Source of the DNA: Xylocopa sonorina
Lineage: Eukaryota; Arthropoda; Insecta; Hymenoptera; Apidae
Length of the DNA: 64,000 bases
Assembly: GCF_050948175.1 (NCBI RefSeq)
Contig: NW_027490093.1
Location: 682,001-746,000 of the forward strand
Reading direction: 5' to 3'
Below the pieces are notes generated by a model. The model was not told the origin of the DNA and did not search any database. It saw nothing but the letters and a program-made list of their open reading frames with translations. The first letter of the stretch is position 1. Every line of letters begins with the position of its first letter. The translations under genes and the position numbers were made by a program. This document shows positions 37,701-51,479 of this stretch, one piece after another.

Positions 37701-40700
37701 CATTAGAACTCTATTGTTTCGATACGTAGACATCTGCAAACGCTACTTCCTAGCAAGGAAGTGTCGCATTTACATTCATTTGAAGTGTATGCGAGGTATA
37801 CATGACACTTCGCAATGAATATTATATCTTATAATGAAACATAGAAATGAGATGCGATATCGCATTTTAAGAAGCATTATATCTCTATTGCTACGATACG
37901 TAGACATCTGCAGACGCTATTTCCTAGCATGGAAGAGTCGCATTCACATTCTTTTGAAGTGAATACGAGGTATACATAACACTCCACAATGAATATTATA
38001 TCTTATCATGAAACATAGAAATGGGAAGCGATATCGCGCATTAAGAAGCATTAGATCTCTATTGCTACGATACCTAGACATCTGGAAACGCTACTTCCTA
38101 GCAAGGAAGTGCTGGACTTACATTCTTTTCAAGTGAATACGAGGTATACATATCACTTCGAAACGAATATTATATCTTAACATGAAACATAGAAATGACA
38201 TGCGATATCGCGTTTTAAGAAGCATTAGAACTCTATTACCTCGATGCGTAGACATCAGGACGCGTAATTCCCTAGCAAGGAAATGTCGCATTTACATTCT
38301 TTTGAAGTGAATACGAGGTATACATAACACTCCACAATGAATATTATATCTTATCATGAAGCATAGAAATGCGATGCGATATCGCGTTTTAAGAAACATT
38401 AGAGCTCTATTGCTTCAATACGTAGACGTCTGCAAACGCTATTTTCTAGCAAGGAAGTGCCGCGTTTACATTCCTTTGAAGTAAATACGAGGTATACATT
38501 ACACTTCGCAATGAATATTATATCTTATCACGAAACATAGAAATGAGATGCGATATCGCGAGTTAAGAAGCATTAGAACACTATTGCTTCGATACGTAGA
38601 CATCTGCAAGCGCTATTTCCTAGCAAGGAAGTGTCGCATTTGCATTCTTTTGAAGTGAATACCAGGTATACATAACACTCCACAATGAATATTATATCTT
38701 ATCATGAAGCATAGAAATGCGATGCGATATCGCGTTTAAGAAACATTAGAGCTCTATTGCTTCGATACGTTGACATCTGCAAACGCTATTTTCTAGCAAG
38801 GAAGTGCCGCATTTACATTCCTTTGAAGTAAATACGAGGTATACATTACACTTCGCAATGAATATTATATCTTATCACGAAACATAGAAATGTGATGCGA
38901 TATCGCGAGTTAAGAAGCATTAGAACTCTATTGCTTCGATACGTAGACATCTGCAAACGCTATTTCCTAGGAAGGAAGTGTCGCATTTAATTGTTTTGAA
39001 GTGAATACGAGGTGTACATGACACTTCGCAATGAATATTATATCTTATCACAAAACATAGAAATGAGATGAGATTTGACGATGCAAGAAGCATTGGAACT
39101 CTATTGCTTCGATACGTATACATCTGCAAACGCTGTTTCCTAGCAACGAAGTGTCGCATTTACATTCTGTTGAAGTGAATACGAGGAATACATATAACTG
39201 CGCAATGAATATTATATCTTATCTGAAACATAGAAATGAGTTGCGATATCGCGTTTTAAGAAGCATTAGAACTCTACTGTTCCGATACGTAGACATATAA
39301 AAACGCTATTTCCTAGCAAGGGAGAGTCGCATTTACATTCTCTTGAAATGAATACAGGTATACAATACACTTTGCAATGAACATTATATCTCATCATGAA
39401 CCATAGAAATGACATGCGATATCGCGAATTAGGAAGCATTAGAGCATTATTGCTACGATAAGTAGACATCTGCAAACGCTATTTAATAGCAAGCAAGGGT
39501 CGCATTTACATTCGCTTGAAGTGAATACGAGGAATACATGACAATTCGCAATGAATATTTTATCTTGTTATGAAACATAGAAAAGAGATGCGATATATCG
39601 TTTTAAGAAGCATTATAGCTCTCTTGCTACGATACGTAGACATCTGCAAACGCTATTTCCTACCATCGAAGTGTCGCGTTTACTTTCTTTAGTAGTGAAT
39701 ACGAGGTATAAATGACACTTCGCAATGAATATTATATCTTATCGTGAGACATCGAAATGAGTTGCGACATCTCATTTTAAGAAGCAGTAGAACTCTATTG
39801 TCTCGATACGTAGACATCTGGAAACGCTATTTCCTAGCAAGGAAGTGTCACATTTACATTCTTTTGAAGTGAATGCGAGGTATACATAACACTTCGCAAT
39901 GAATATTATATCTTATCGTGAGAGATAGAAGTGAGATGCGACATCTCGTTTTAAGAAGCATTAGAACACTATTGCTACGATACGTAGACATCTGCAAACG
40001 CTATTTCCTAGCAAGGAAGTGTCGCACTTACATTCTTTTGAAGTGAATATGAGGTATATATGACACTTCACAATGAATTTTATATCTTATCAAGAAACAC
40101 AGAAATGAGATGCGATATCGCGATTTAAGAAGCATCAGTACTCTGCTGCTTCGATACGTAGACAACTAAAAACGCTACTTCCTAGCAAGGAAGTGTCGCA
40201 CTTACATTCATTGAAGTGTATACGAGGTAGACGTAACACTTCGCAATGAATACTACGTCTTATCATGAAACATAGAAATGAGATGCGATATCGCGATTTA
40301 AGTAGCACTAGAACTCTATTGCTACGATACGTAGACATCTGCAAACGCTATTTCCTAGCAAGGAAGTTTCGCATTTACATTCATTGGAAGTGTATGCGAG
40401 GTATACATAACACTTCGCAATGAATACTACGTCTTATTATGAAACATAGAAATGAGATGCGATATCGCGTTTTAGGAAACATTAGAGCTCTATTGCTACG
40501 ATACGTAGACATGTGGAAACGCTATTTCGTAGAAAGAATGTGTCGCATTTACATTCATTTGAAGTGAATACGAGGTATACACAACACTCCACAATGAATA
40601 CTATATCTTATCGTGAAACATAGAAATGAGATGCGATATTGTGATTTAAGTAGCACTAGAACTTTATTGCTACGATACGTAGACATCTGCAAACGCTATT

Positions 40701-43700
40701 TCCTAGGAAGGAAGTGCCGCGGTTACATTCTTTTGAAGTAAATACGCTTCATACATAACACTCCACAATGAATATTATATCTTATCACGAAATATAGAAA
40801 TGAGATGCGATATCGCGATTTATGAAGCATTAGAAACCTATTGCTACGATACGTAGACATCTGCAAACGCTATTCCCTAGCAAGAAGGTGTCGCATTTAC
40901 ATTCTTTTGAAGAGAATACAAGGTATACATGTCACTTCGCAATGAATATTATATCTTATCATGAAACATAGATATGAAATGCGACATCGGGATTTAAGAA
41001 GCATAAAACTCTATTTCTTCGATACGTAGACATCTGCAAACGCTATTTCCTTGCAAGGTAGTGTCGCATTTACATCCTTTTGAAGTGAATACGATGTATA
41101 CATGACACTTCGCAATGAATATTATATCTTATCATGGTACATAGAAATGAGATGCGATATCTCGTTTTAAGAGGCATTAGAACCCTATTGCTTCGATACG
41201 TAGACATCTGCAAACGCTATTTCCTAGCAAGGAAGTGTCGTATTTACATTCTTTTGAAGATAATACGAGGTATACATGACACTCCGCAATGAATATTATA
41301 TCTTAGCATGAAGCATAGATATGAGATGCGATATTGCTATTTAAAAAGATTGGAACTCTATTGCTCCGATACGTAGGCATCTGCAAACACTACTTCCTAG
41401 CAATGAAATGTGGCATTTACATTCTTTTGAAGTGAATGCGAGGTATACATAACACTTCGCAGTGAATATTACATCTTATCATGTGACAGAAGTGAGATGC
41501 GATATCGCGTTTCTAGAAGCATTAGAACTCTATTGCTTCGATACGTAGACATCTGCAAACGCTATTTCCTATCAAGGAAGTGTCGCATTTACATTCTTTT
41601 GAAAGGAATACGAGGTATACATGACACTTCGCAATGGATATTATCTCTTATCATGAAACATAGGAGTGAGATGCGTTATCACGTCTTAAGAAGCGTTAGA
41701 ACACTTGCTACGATACGTAGACATCTGCAAACGATATTTCCTAGCATGCAAGTATCGCATTTATATTCTTTTAAAGTGAATACGAGGTATACATGACACT
41801 TCGCAATGAATATTATCTCTTATCATGAAACATAGAAGTGAGATGTGTTATCACGATTTAAGAAGCATTAGAACTCTTGCTACGATACGTAGACATCTGC
41901 AAACGCTATTTCCTAGCATACAAGTACCGCATTTATATTGTTTTAAAGTGAATACGCGGTATACATGACACTTCGCAGTGAATATTATCTCTTATCATGA
42001 AACATAGAAATGAGATGCGATATTGCGTTTTGAGAAGCATTAGAACTCTATTGCTACGATGCGTAGACATCTGCAAACGCTACTTCCTAGCAAGGAAGTG
42101 TCGCATTTACATTCATTTGAAGTGTAGAGGAGGAATACACAACACTTCGCAGTGAATATTATATCTTGTCATGAGACATAGGAAGGAGATGCGATATCGC
42201 GTTTTGAGAACCATTAGAACTCTAATGCTACGATACGTAGACACCTGCAAACGGTATTTCCTAGCAAGGAAGGGTTGCATTTACATTCTTGTGAAAGGAA
42301 TACGAGGTATACATAACACTTCGCAATGAATATTATATCTTATCATGAAACATAGAAATGAGATGCGATATCGCGATTTAAGAAACAATAGAACACTATT
42401 GCTTAGATACGTAGACATCTGCGAACCCTACTTCCTAGCAAGGAAGTGTCGCATTTACATTCTTTTGAAGTGAATACGAGGTATACATAGCACTTCGCAA
42501 TGAATATTATATCTTATCATGAAACATAGAAATGACATGCGATATGACGCTTTAAGAAGCATTAGAACTCTATTTCTTCGATATGTAGACATCTGCAAAG
42601 GCTATTTCCTATCATGGAAGTGTCGCATTTACATTCTTTTAATGTGAATACGAGGTATACATAACACTCCACAATGAATATTATATCTTATCACGAAACA
42701 TAGAAATGAAATGCGATATCGCGATTTACGAAGCATTGGAACCCTATTCCTTCGATACGGAGAAATCTGCAAACGCTATTTCCTAGCAAGGAAGTGTCGC
42801 ATTTACATTCTCTTTAAGTGAATACGAGGTACACATGACAGTTCGCAATGAATATTATATCTTGTCATGAAACATAGAAATGAGATGCGGTGTCCCGTTT
42901 TAAGAAGCATTAAAATTCTATTGTTTCGATACGTAGACATCTTGAAACGATATTTCCAAGAAAGGAAGTGTCGCATTTACAATCTTTTGAAGTGAATACG
43001 ATGTATAAATAACACTCCACAATGAATATTATAACTTATCATGAAACATAGAAATGAGATGCGATATCGCGATTTAAGATGCACTAGAACCCTATTGGTT
43101 CGATACGTAGACATCTGCAAACGCTACTTCCTAGCAAGGAAGTGTCGCATTTACATTCTTTTGAAGTGAATACGAGGTATACATGACACTTCGCAGTGAC
43201 TATTTCATCTTATCATCAAACATAGAAATGAGATGCGATATCGCGGTTTTGGAAGCATTAGATCTCTATTGCTACGATACGTAGATATCTTGAAACGCTA
43301 TTTCCTAGAAAGGAAGTGTCGCATTTACATTCTTTAGAAGCGAATACGGGGTATGCATAGCAATCCACAATGAATATTATATCTTATCACGAAATATAGA
43401 AATGAGATGCGATATCGCGATTTAAGGAGCATTATAACACTATTGCTTCGATACATAGACATCTGCAAACGCAATTTCCTAGGAAGGAAGTGTCGCATTT
43501 ACATTCTTTTGATGTGAATACGGGGTATACATAACACTCCACGATGATTGTTGTACCTTATCACGAAATATAGAAATGAAATGCCACATCGCGGTTTAAG
43601 AAGCATTAGAACTCTATTGCTTCGATACATAGACATCTGGCATTGCTATTTCCGAGCGAGGAAGTATCACATTTACATTCATTTGAAGTGCATGCGAGAT

Positions 43701-46700
43701 ATACATGACACTTCGCAATGAATATTGTATCTTAACATGAAACATAGCAATAAGGTGCGATATCGCGTTCTAAGAAGGATTAGAAATGTATTGCTACGAT
43801 ACGGAGACGTCTACAAACGCTATTTCCTAGGAACGATGTGTCGCATTTACATTCATTTGAAGTGAATACGAGGTATAGATAACACTCCACAATGAATGTT
43901 ATATCTTCGCATGAAACGTAGAAATGAGATGCGATATCGGGATTTAAGAAGCATTAGAACTCTATTGCTTCGATACGTAAACATCTGGAAACGTAATTTC
44001 CTAGAAAGGTAGTGTCGCATTTACATTCATTTGAAGTGTAGACGAGGAATACATAACACTTCGTAATGGATATTATATCTTATCATGCGACATAGAAATG
44101 AGATGCGATATCGCGTTTTAAGAAGCATTAGAACTCTATTTCTTCGATACTCAGACATCTGCAAACGCTCTTTCCTAGCAAGGAAGAGTCGCATTTACAT
44201 TCTTTTGAATTGTATGCGAGGTATACATAACACTCCGCAATGAATATTATATCTTATCATGAAACACAGAAATGAGATGCGATATCGCCATTTAAGATGC
44301 ATTTGAACTCTATTGCTTCGATACGTAGACAACTGCAAACGCTATTTCCTAGCAATGAAGTGTCGCATTTACATTCACTTGAAGTGTATGCGAGGCATAA
44401 GTGGCACTTCGCAATGAATATTACATCCTATCATGAAACATAGAAATGTGATGCGATATCGCGTTTTAAGACGCATTAGAACACTATTGCTAGGATACGT
44501 AGACATCTGCAAACGCTATTTCCTATCAAGGAAGTGTCGCATTTACATTCTTTTGAAGTGAGTACCAGGTATACACGACACTTCGCAATGAATATTATAT
44601 CTTATCATGAAACATAGAAATGAGATGCGGCATCTCGTTTTAGAAGCATAAGAACTCTATTGTTTCGATACGTAGACATCTGGAGACGCTACTTCCAGGA
44701 AAGTAAGTGTCACATTTACATTCATTTGAAGTGTAGACGGGGAATACATAACACTTCGCAACGAATATTATATCTTATCATGAAACATAGAAGTGAGATG
44801 CGGTATCCCGTTTTAAGAAGCATTAGAACTCCATTGCTTCGATACGTAGACATCTGCAAACACTATTTCCTAGCAATGGAGTTTCGCATTTACATTCTTT
44901 TGAAGTGAATGCGAGGTATACATATCACTCCACAATGAATATTATCTCTTATCATGAAACATAGAAATGAGATGCGATATCGCGTTTTCAGAAGCATTAG
45001 AAATCTATTGCTTCGATACGTAGACATCTGCAAACGCAACTTCCTAGCATGGAAGTGGTGCATTTTAACACTTTTGAAGTGAATACGAGGTATACGTAAC
45101 ACTCCACAATGAATATCATATGTTATCGTGAAACATAGAAATGAGATGCGGCATCGAGTTTTAAGAAGCACTAGAACACTTTTGCTACGACACGTAGACA
45201 TCTGCGAACGCTATTTCCTAGCATGGAAGTGTCGCATTTACATACTTTTGACGTTAATGCGAGGTATACATAACGCTGCTCAGTGAATATTATATCTTAT
45301 TGTGAAACATAGAAATGGGATGCGATATCTCGATTCCAAGAAGCATAATATCTCTATTGCTTCGATACGTAGACATCTGCCAACGCTATTTCCTAGCAAG
45401 GAAGTGTCACATTTTCATTATTTTGAAGTGAATACGAGGTATACATAACACTGCACAATGAATAATATATCTTATCATGAAACATAGAAATGAGGTGCTA
45501 TATCGCGATCTAAAAAGCATTAGAACTCTGTTGCTACGACACTTAGACATCTGCAAAAGCTATTTAATAGGAAGGAAGAGTCGCACTTACATTCTTTTGA
45601 AGTGAATACGAGATATCCATAACACTCCAGAATGAATATTATATCATGTCATGAAATATAGGAATGATATGCGATATCACGATATAAGAAGCATTAGAAA
45701 ACTGTTGCTTCGGTACGGAGACATCTGCAAACGCTATTTCCAAGGAAGGATGTGTCGCATTTACATACTTTTGAAGTGAATACGAGGAATACATAACACT
45801 CCACATTGAATGTTATATCTCATCATGAAACATAGAAATGAGATGCGATATTGCGATTTAAAAGGCATTAGAAATCTATTGCTACTATACGTAGACATCT
45901 GCAAACGCTACTTCCTAGCAAGGAAGTGTCGCATTTATATTCTTCAGAAGTGAATACGAGGAATACATGAACCTTCGCAATGAATATTATATCTTATCGT
46001 GAAACATAGAAATGAGATGCGATATCGCGTTTTAAGAAGCATTAGAACTCTATTTGCTACGATAAATAGACATCTGCAGACGCTAGTTCCTAGCAAGGAA
46101 GTGTCGCATTGTCATTCCTTTGATGTGAATACGAGGTGTACAAGAAACTCCACAATGAGTATTATATCTAATCATGAAACATAGAAATGAGATGCGAAGT
46201 CTCGTTTTAAGAAGCATTAGAACCCTATTGTTTCTATACGTAGACATCTGGGAACGCTATTTCCTAGCAAGGAAGTGTCGCATTTACATTCATTTGATGT
46301 GTAGACGAGATATACATAACACTGCACAATGAATACTATATCATATCATGAAACGTAGGGATGAGATCCGATATCTCGTTCTAAGAAGCATTAGAACTCT
46401 ATTGCTTCGATGCGTAGACATCTGCCAACGCTATTTCTTAGCAAGGAAGTGTCGTACTTACATTCATTTGAAGTGTATACGAGGTATACAAGACATTTCG
46501 CAATGAATATTACATCTTACCATGAAACATAGAAATGAGATGCGATATCGCGTTTTAAGAAGCATTAGGACTCTATTGTTGCGATACGTAGACGTCTGCA
46601 AACGCTATTTCCTAGCAAGGAAGTGTCGCATTTACATTCATTTGAAGTGTATGCGAGGTATACATAACACTTCGCAATGAATATTATATGTTATCATGAA

Positions 46701-47050
46701 ACATAGAAATGAGATGCGATGTCCCGTTTTAAGAAGGATTATAACACGCTTGCTACAATACGTAGACATCTGCAAACGCTATTTCTTAGGAAGGAAGTGC
46801 TGCATTTACATTCATTTGAAGTGAATAGGAGGAATACGTGAAACTTCGCAATGAATATTATATCTTATCATGAAACATAGAAGTGTGATGTGATATCGCG
46901 TTTTAAGAAGCTTTAGAACTCTATTGCTTCGATACGTAGACATCTGCAAAGGCTACTTCCTAGCAAGGAAGTGTCGCATTTACATTCTTTTGAAGTGAAT
47001 ACGAGGTATATATAACACTTCACAATGAATGCTATATCTTATCATGAGAC
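31701..47050 (+). repeat. 174-bp satellite array, block 5 (diverged monomers)
   Basis: About 88 monomers, each distinct, with no long-range copy that I could find inside the window. Despite divergence the GATACGTAGACATCTGC, CTAGCAAGGAAGTGTCGC and AATGAATATTATATCTTATC stretches remain recognisable in most copies, and the orientation never changes. A shortened monomer lies at about 33969-33992, where about 44 bp is missing after CAAGGAAG. This looks like an older part of the array that has escaped recent homogenisation. The minus-strand and plus-strand ORFs of 60-100 codons here are monomer translations and are not called. Confidence 0.92.
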
Positions 47051-47611
47051 TGTGACGGGTTTTCCCGTTACAATCCGCAAGAAAGGGGGGAGATCGAAAC
47101 AATAATGAAGGGGTATACGGAGGTTTAATCCGGGGTACAGAATATCGGGGTACAAAATATCCACGTGGTATGATCGTCGATGAATTCGCCAACGCCAAAT
47201 ACAAAACAGAGAATTTTCTATCCAGTGAGTATTTCGTAACTGCAAGGCGGGGACTTTTTGGGCGCCAGCTACTCAAGGAGTAGCGAAAACTATTAGACCA
47301 CGCAACCCGGGGAAACCCGGTGCATGATACTCCTCGAAATCTCGAAATACTCCCTCGATCGACTACTTCTAGCCGAGTGCGCAATATAGGGTCGCGGGAT
47401 ACTGAACTCACGGCTTCTTTCTAGATTGTCTCGACGCGGTATAACAAAAGGGTATACGACACGCCGCGAATGACCGGGGATCACCACCCGTTATACAATA
47501 CAAAATTACAATATGCAATATCACAAATGCGGCAGGGAACAAATTGGGACGCTTTAGCATATAAGGACTCACGTTCTCGCTTCCAGCAAGTCTGGATCTC
47601 GTTCAGTCCGT

Positions 47612-47634
47612 CTATATATATATATCTCTCTCTC
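47612..47634. repeat. (TA)n(TC)n microsatellite in LTR C
   Basis: A TA-dinucleotide run of about six units followed directly by a TC run. It could serve as a TATA-like element, but the nearby TCAGTC (47604-47609) lies on the wrong side for a plus-strand promoter, so it is recorded as a repeat only. Confidence 0.7.
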
Positions 47635-47671
47635 CTCCGAATCGCTCCGTATGATCGCTTGCTCGGTTGCT

Positions 47672-47706
47672 CGCTGAGTAGTCGCTAAGTAGTCGCTAAG
47701 AAGTAG
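47672..47706. repeat. 12-bp tandem triplet in LTR C
   Basis: Three near-copies of CGCTAAGTAGT (CGCTGAGTAGT, CGCTAAGTAGT, CGCTAAGAAGT) in a row. It is a minor internal repeat of unknown role. Confidence 0.6.
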
Positions 47707-48262
47707 AGGCGAAGAAGAGGAAGTCTTTCTGCTGGCTAGCACTTATATAGGTTTGCTGGGGGTCCTCGGATCCCCTTGGATCCTTCCTAGGGTTCCTTGG
47801 TGGAGTAGGGCTATGCGCGTGGGGATTGTTCGGGGCATCGATCGGTGGATTTCGGCGATCTTCCCTGATCGCCCCCTCTGGTATGTCCAGCGAGGGTCCT
47901 CTGGATTATTTGAACTGCGGCGCGTGTCGCGCGCCGCACTTCCTCGGCTCACCTGCAGCTCCGCTGCTCATCTTGAGTTTCCATCTCCATGGACTCAGGG
48001 GAGGGGTGGAGGTCCTTCTCACACCCGAGGTCTTTCCTGTCCGTCTCCATGGACTATGGCAGCGGTCTTATAGGTGCAGGGATCTGGATCTTATCCTTCG
48101 GGCTTCAGGGTTTCTTCTGGTTCGCTTCCCGACTCCTCCACCGTCGAGCTCGTCACTCTACCTCGGCGCATAGCCCGTCCGCAAACCTGCGGTCTTCGTA
48201 CTCGCCGGAGGGGCGTCTTCTGGGTTGCTTCTTCTTTAGCTCGCCAGTCTTATTCGTAGAAC

Positions 48263-48300
48263 GGAGAGAGAGAAAAGAACGGGGAGGGGAAAGGGGGAAA
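48263..48300 (+). other. Purine-rich tract in LTR C
   Basis: A nearly pure A/G stretch of about 38 bases starting GGAGAGAGAG, about 110 bp before the right end. A polypurine tract that primes plus-strand synthesis should lie just outside a 3' LTR, so this is probably just compositional bias. Confidence 0.35.
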
Positions 48301-48408
48301 GTTTCTATGATCGCGTATTTCACATTTCTCGCATGAGTGGTGATCTGTGAGCTAGTCTAACCGAAGCAGGGGAGGGGTGCGCGAGCCTTGTGACGCCACC
48401 ACGTCACA

Positions 48409-51400
48409 AGACATAGAAATGATATGCGATACCGCGTTTTAAGAAGCATTAGAACTCTATTGCTTCGATAAGCAGACATCTGCAAACGCTATTTCCTAGC
48501 ATAGAAGTGTCGCATTTACATTCATTTGAAGTGTAGACGAGATATACATAACACTGCACAATGAATATTATATCTTGTCATGAAGGATAGAAATGAGATG
48601 CGACATCTTCCTTTAAGAAGCATTAGAACTCTATTGTTTCGATACCTAGACATCTGGAAACGCTATTTCCTAGCAAGGAAGTGTCGCATTTACATTCTTT
48701 TGAAGTGAATACAAGGTATACATGACACAAGCGCAATGAATATTATATCTTATCATGAAACATAGAAATGAGATGCGATATCGCGTTTTAAGAAGCATTA
48801 GAACTCTATTGCTACGATACGTAGATATCTGCAGACGCTATTTCCTAGCAAGGAAGTGTCGCATTTACATTCTTTTGAAGAGAATACAAGGTATACATGA
48901 CACTCCGCAATGAATATTATATCTTATCATAAAACATAGAAATGACATGCGATATCGCGTTCTAAGAAGCATTAGAACACTATTGCTACGGTACGTAGAC
49001 ATCTGCAGACGCTACTTCCTAGCAAGGAAGTGTCGCATTTACATTCCTTTGAGGTGAATACGGGGTATACATAACGCTGCACAATGAACATTATATCTAA
49101 CCATGAAACATAGAAATGAGATGCGATATCGCCAATAAAGATGCATTAGAACTCTACTTCTTCGATACGTACACATCTGCAAACGCTATTTCCTAGCAAG
49201 GAAGTGTCGCATTTACATTCATTTGAATTGTAAACGAGGTATACATGACACTTAGCAATGAATATTATATCTTATCATGAAGCATAGAAATGAGATGCGA
49301 TATCGCGTTTTGAGAAGCATTAGAACTCTATTGCTACGATATCTAGACATCCGCAAACGCTATTTCCTAGCAGGGAATTGCCGCATTTATATTCATTTGA
49401 AGTGTAGACGATATAAACATAACACTGCACAATGAATATTATATCTCATCATGAAACATAGAAATGAGATGCGATATCGCGATTTAAGCAGCATTTGAAC
49501 TCTACTGCTTCGATACGTAGACACCTGCCAATACTATCTCCTAGCAAGAAAGTGTCGCATTTACATACTCTTGAAGCCAATACTTGGTATACATAACACT
49601 GCACAATGAATATTATATCTTATCATGAAACATAGATATGAGATGCCATATCGCGTTTTAAGAAGCATTAGAACTCTATTGCTACGATACGTAGACTTCC
49701 GCAAACGCTACCTCCCATCAAGGAAGTACGAATTTACATTCTTTTGAAATGAATACGAGGTATACATGACACTTCGCAATGAATATTATATCTTATCAAG
49801 AACCATAGAAATTAGATGCGATACCGCGATTTGAGAAGCATTGCAACCCTATTGTTACGATACGTAAACATCTGCAAACGCTATTTCCTAGCAAGGAAGT
49901 ATCGCATTTACATTTATTTGATGTGTATGCGAGGTATACATGACACGTCGCAATGAATATTATATCTTATCATGAAACATAGAAATGGGATGCGATATCA
50001 CGTTTTGATAAGCACTAGAACTCTATTGCTTCTTACGTAGACAATTGAAAACGCTACTTCCTAGCAAGGAAGTGTAGCATTTACATTCATTTGAAGTGTG
50101 TACGAGGTATACATAACACTGCACGATGTATATTATATCTTGTCATGAAACATAGAAATCAGACTCGATATCGCGTTTTAAGAAGCATTAGAACTCTATT
50201 GCTATGATACGTAGGCATCTGCAAAGGCTTCGTCCTAGCAAGGAAGTGTCGCATTTACATTCTTTTGAAGTGAATACGAAGTATACATAACACTCCACAA
50301 TGAATATTATATCTTATCACGTGACATAGGAATGAGATACGATATCGTGTTTTAAGATGCATAGAACGCTAATGCTACGGTACGTAGACATCTGCAAACG
50401 CTATTTCCTAGCAAGGAAGTGTCGCAATTAGATTCTTTTGAAGTGAATACGAGGCATACGTGACACTTCGCAATGAATATTATATCTTATCACGAAACAT
50501 AGAAATGAGATGCGATATCGCTTTCTAAGAAGCGTTAGAACGCTACTGCTACGATACGTAGACATCTGCAAACGCTATTTCCTAGAAAGGAAGCGTCGCA
50601 ATCATATTCTTTTGAAGTGAATACGAGGTATACATAACACTCCACAATGAATATTATATCTTATCACGAAACATAGAAATGAGATGCGATATCGCGTTTT
50701 AAGAAGCATTAGAACTCTATCGCTTCGATACGTAGACATCTGGTAACGTAATTTTCTAGAAGGGAAGTGTCGCATTTACATTCATTTGAAGTGTGTGCGA
50801 GGGATACATGACACTACGCAATGATAATGATATCTTATCAAGCAACATAGAATTGAGATGCGATTTCGCGATTTAAGAAGCATTAGAACTCTATTGCTTC
50901 CATACGTAGACTTCTGGTAACGTAATTTTCTAGAGAGAAGTGTCGCATTTACATTAATTTGAAGTGTAGAAGAGGAATACATAACACTTCGTAATGGATA
51001 TTATATCTTATCATGACACATAGAAATGAGATGCAATATCGCGTTTTGGGAAGCATTAGAACTCTAATGCTACGATACGTAGATATCTGCCAACGCTATT
51101 TCCTGGCAATGAAGTGTTGAATTTACATTCATTTGCAGTGTATGCGAGATATACAAGACATTTCGCAATGAATATGACATCCTACCATGAATTATAGAAA
51201 TGAGGAGCGATATCGCGTTTTAAGAAGCATTAGGACACTGTTGCTCCGATTCGTAGATATCTGCAAACGCTACTTCCTAGCAAGGGGAGAGTCGCATTTA
51301 CATTCATTTGAAGTGTATGCGAGGTACACATGACACTTCGCAATGAATATTATATCTTGTCATGAGACATAGAAATGGGATGGGATATCGAGGTTTAAGA

Positions 51401-51429
51401 AGCATTAGAACCCTATTGCTGCGATACGT
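48409..51429 (+). repeat. 174-bp satellite array, block 6
   Basis: About 17 diverged-type monomers in unbroken phase. From 49631 it forms the first of the roughly 5-kb re-amplified units. It ends at GATACGT (51423-51429), where satellite passes directly into truncated LTR B. Monomers near 50.8-50.95 kb carry small deletions that recur in the downstream units. Confidence 0.92.
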
Positions 51430-51469
51430 TGGCGGTCGGAACTCGATATAACCAAAATTACGCCTTAAA

Positions 51470-51479
51470 ACTTACCTTT
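51470..51479 (-). other. Splice-donor-like site in LTR B, copy 1
   Basis: On the minus strand AAAG|GTAAGT, preceded by CG as in family A, with GT at 51475-51474. Retention between diverged LTR families is the main support. Confidence 0.45.

Larger units (their letters stand above)
47051..48408. mobile_element. Solo LTR, family C (unrelated to A/B)
   Basis: A 1,358-bp insertion beginning TGTGACGGG and ending CCACGTCACA, with perfect 7-bp terminal inverted repeats TGTGACG/CGTCACA and TG...CA ends. The 4-bp direct repeat AGAC flanks it (47047-47050 and 48409-48412), and the satellite continues in phase (ATGAGAC then ATAGAAATG). Both ends can fold back: TGTGACGGG-TTTT-CCCGTTACA at the left (one mismatch) and TTGTGACG-CCACCA-CGTCACAA at the right. 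No internal element sequence follows. A Ty3/gypsy-type solo LTR is most likely; a small DNA transposon cannot be fully excluded. Orientation is undetermined. ORFs on both strands are short, overlapping and unrecognised, and are not called. Confidence 0.82.

Noticed and set aside
41497..41796. ORFs of 60-110 codons in the satellite on both strands, here and at about 30 other places
   Set aside because: They translate the 174-bp monomer, start and stop at random point changes, have a 58-residue period and match no recognised protein family.
46980..47411. 143-codon minus-strand ORF spanning satellite and LTR C
   Set aside because: It crosses the insertion junction into satellite, so it cannot be an element gene.
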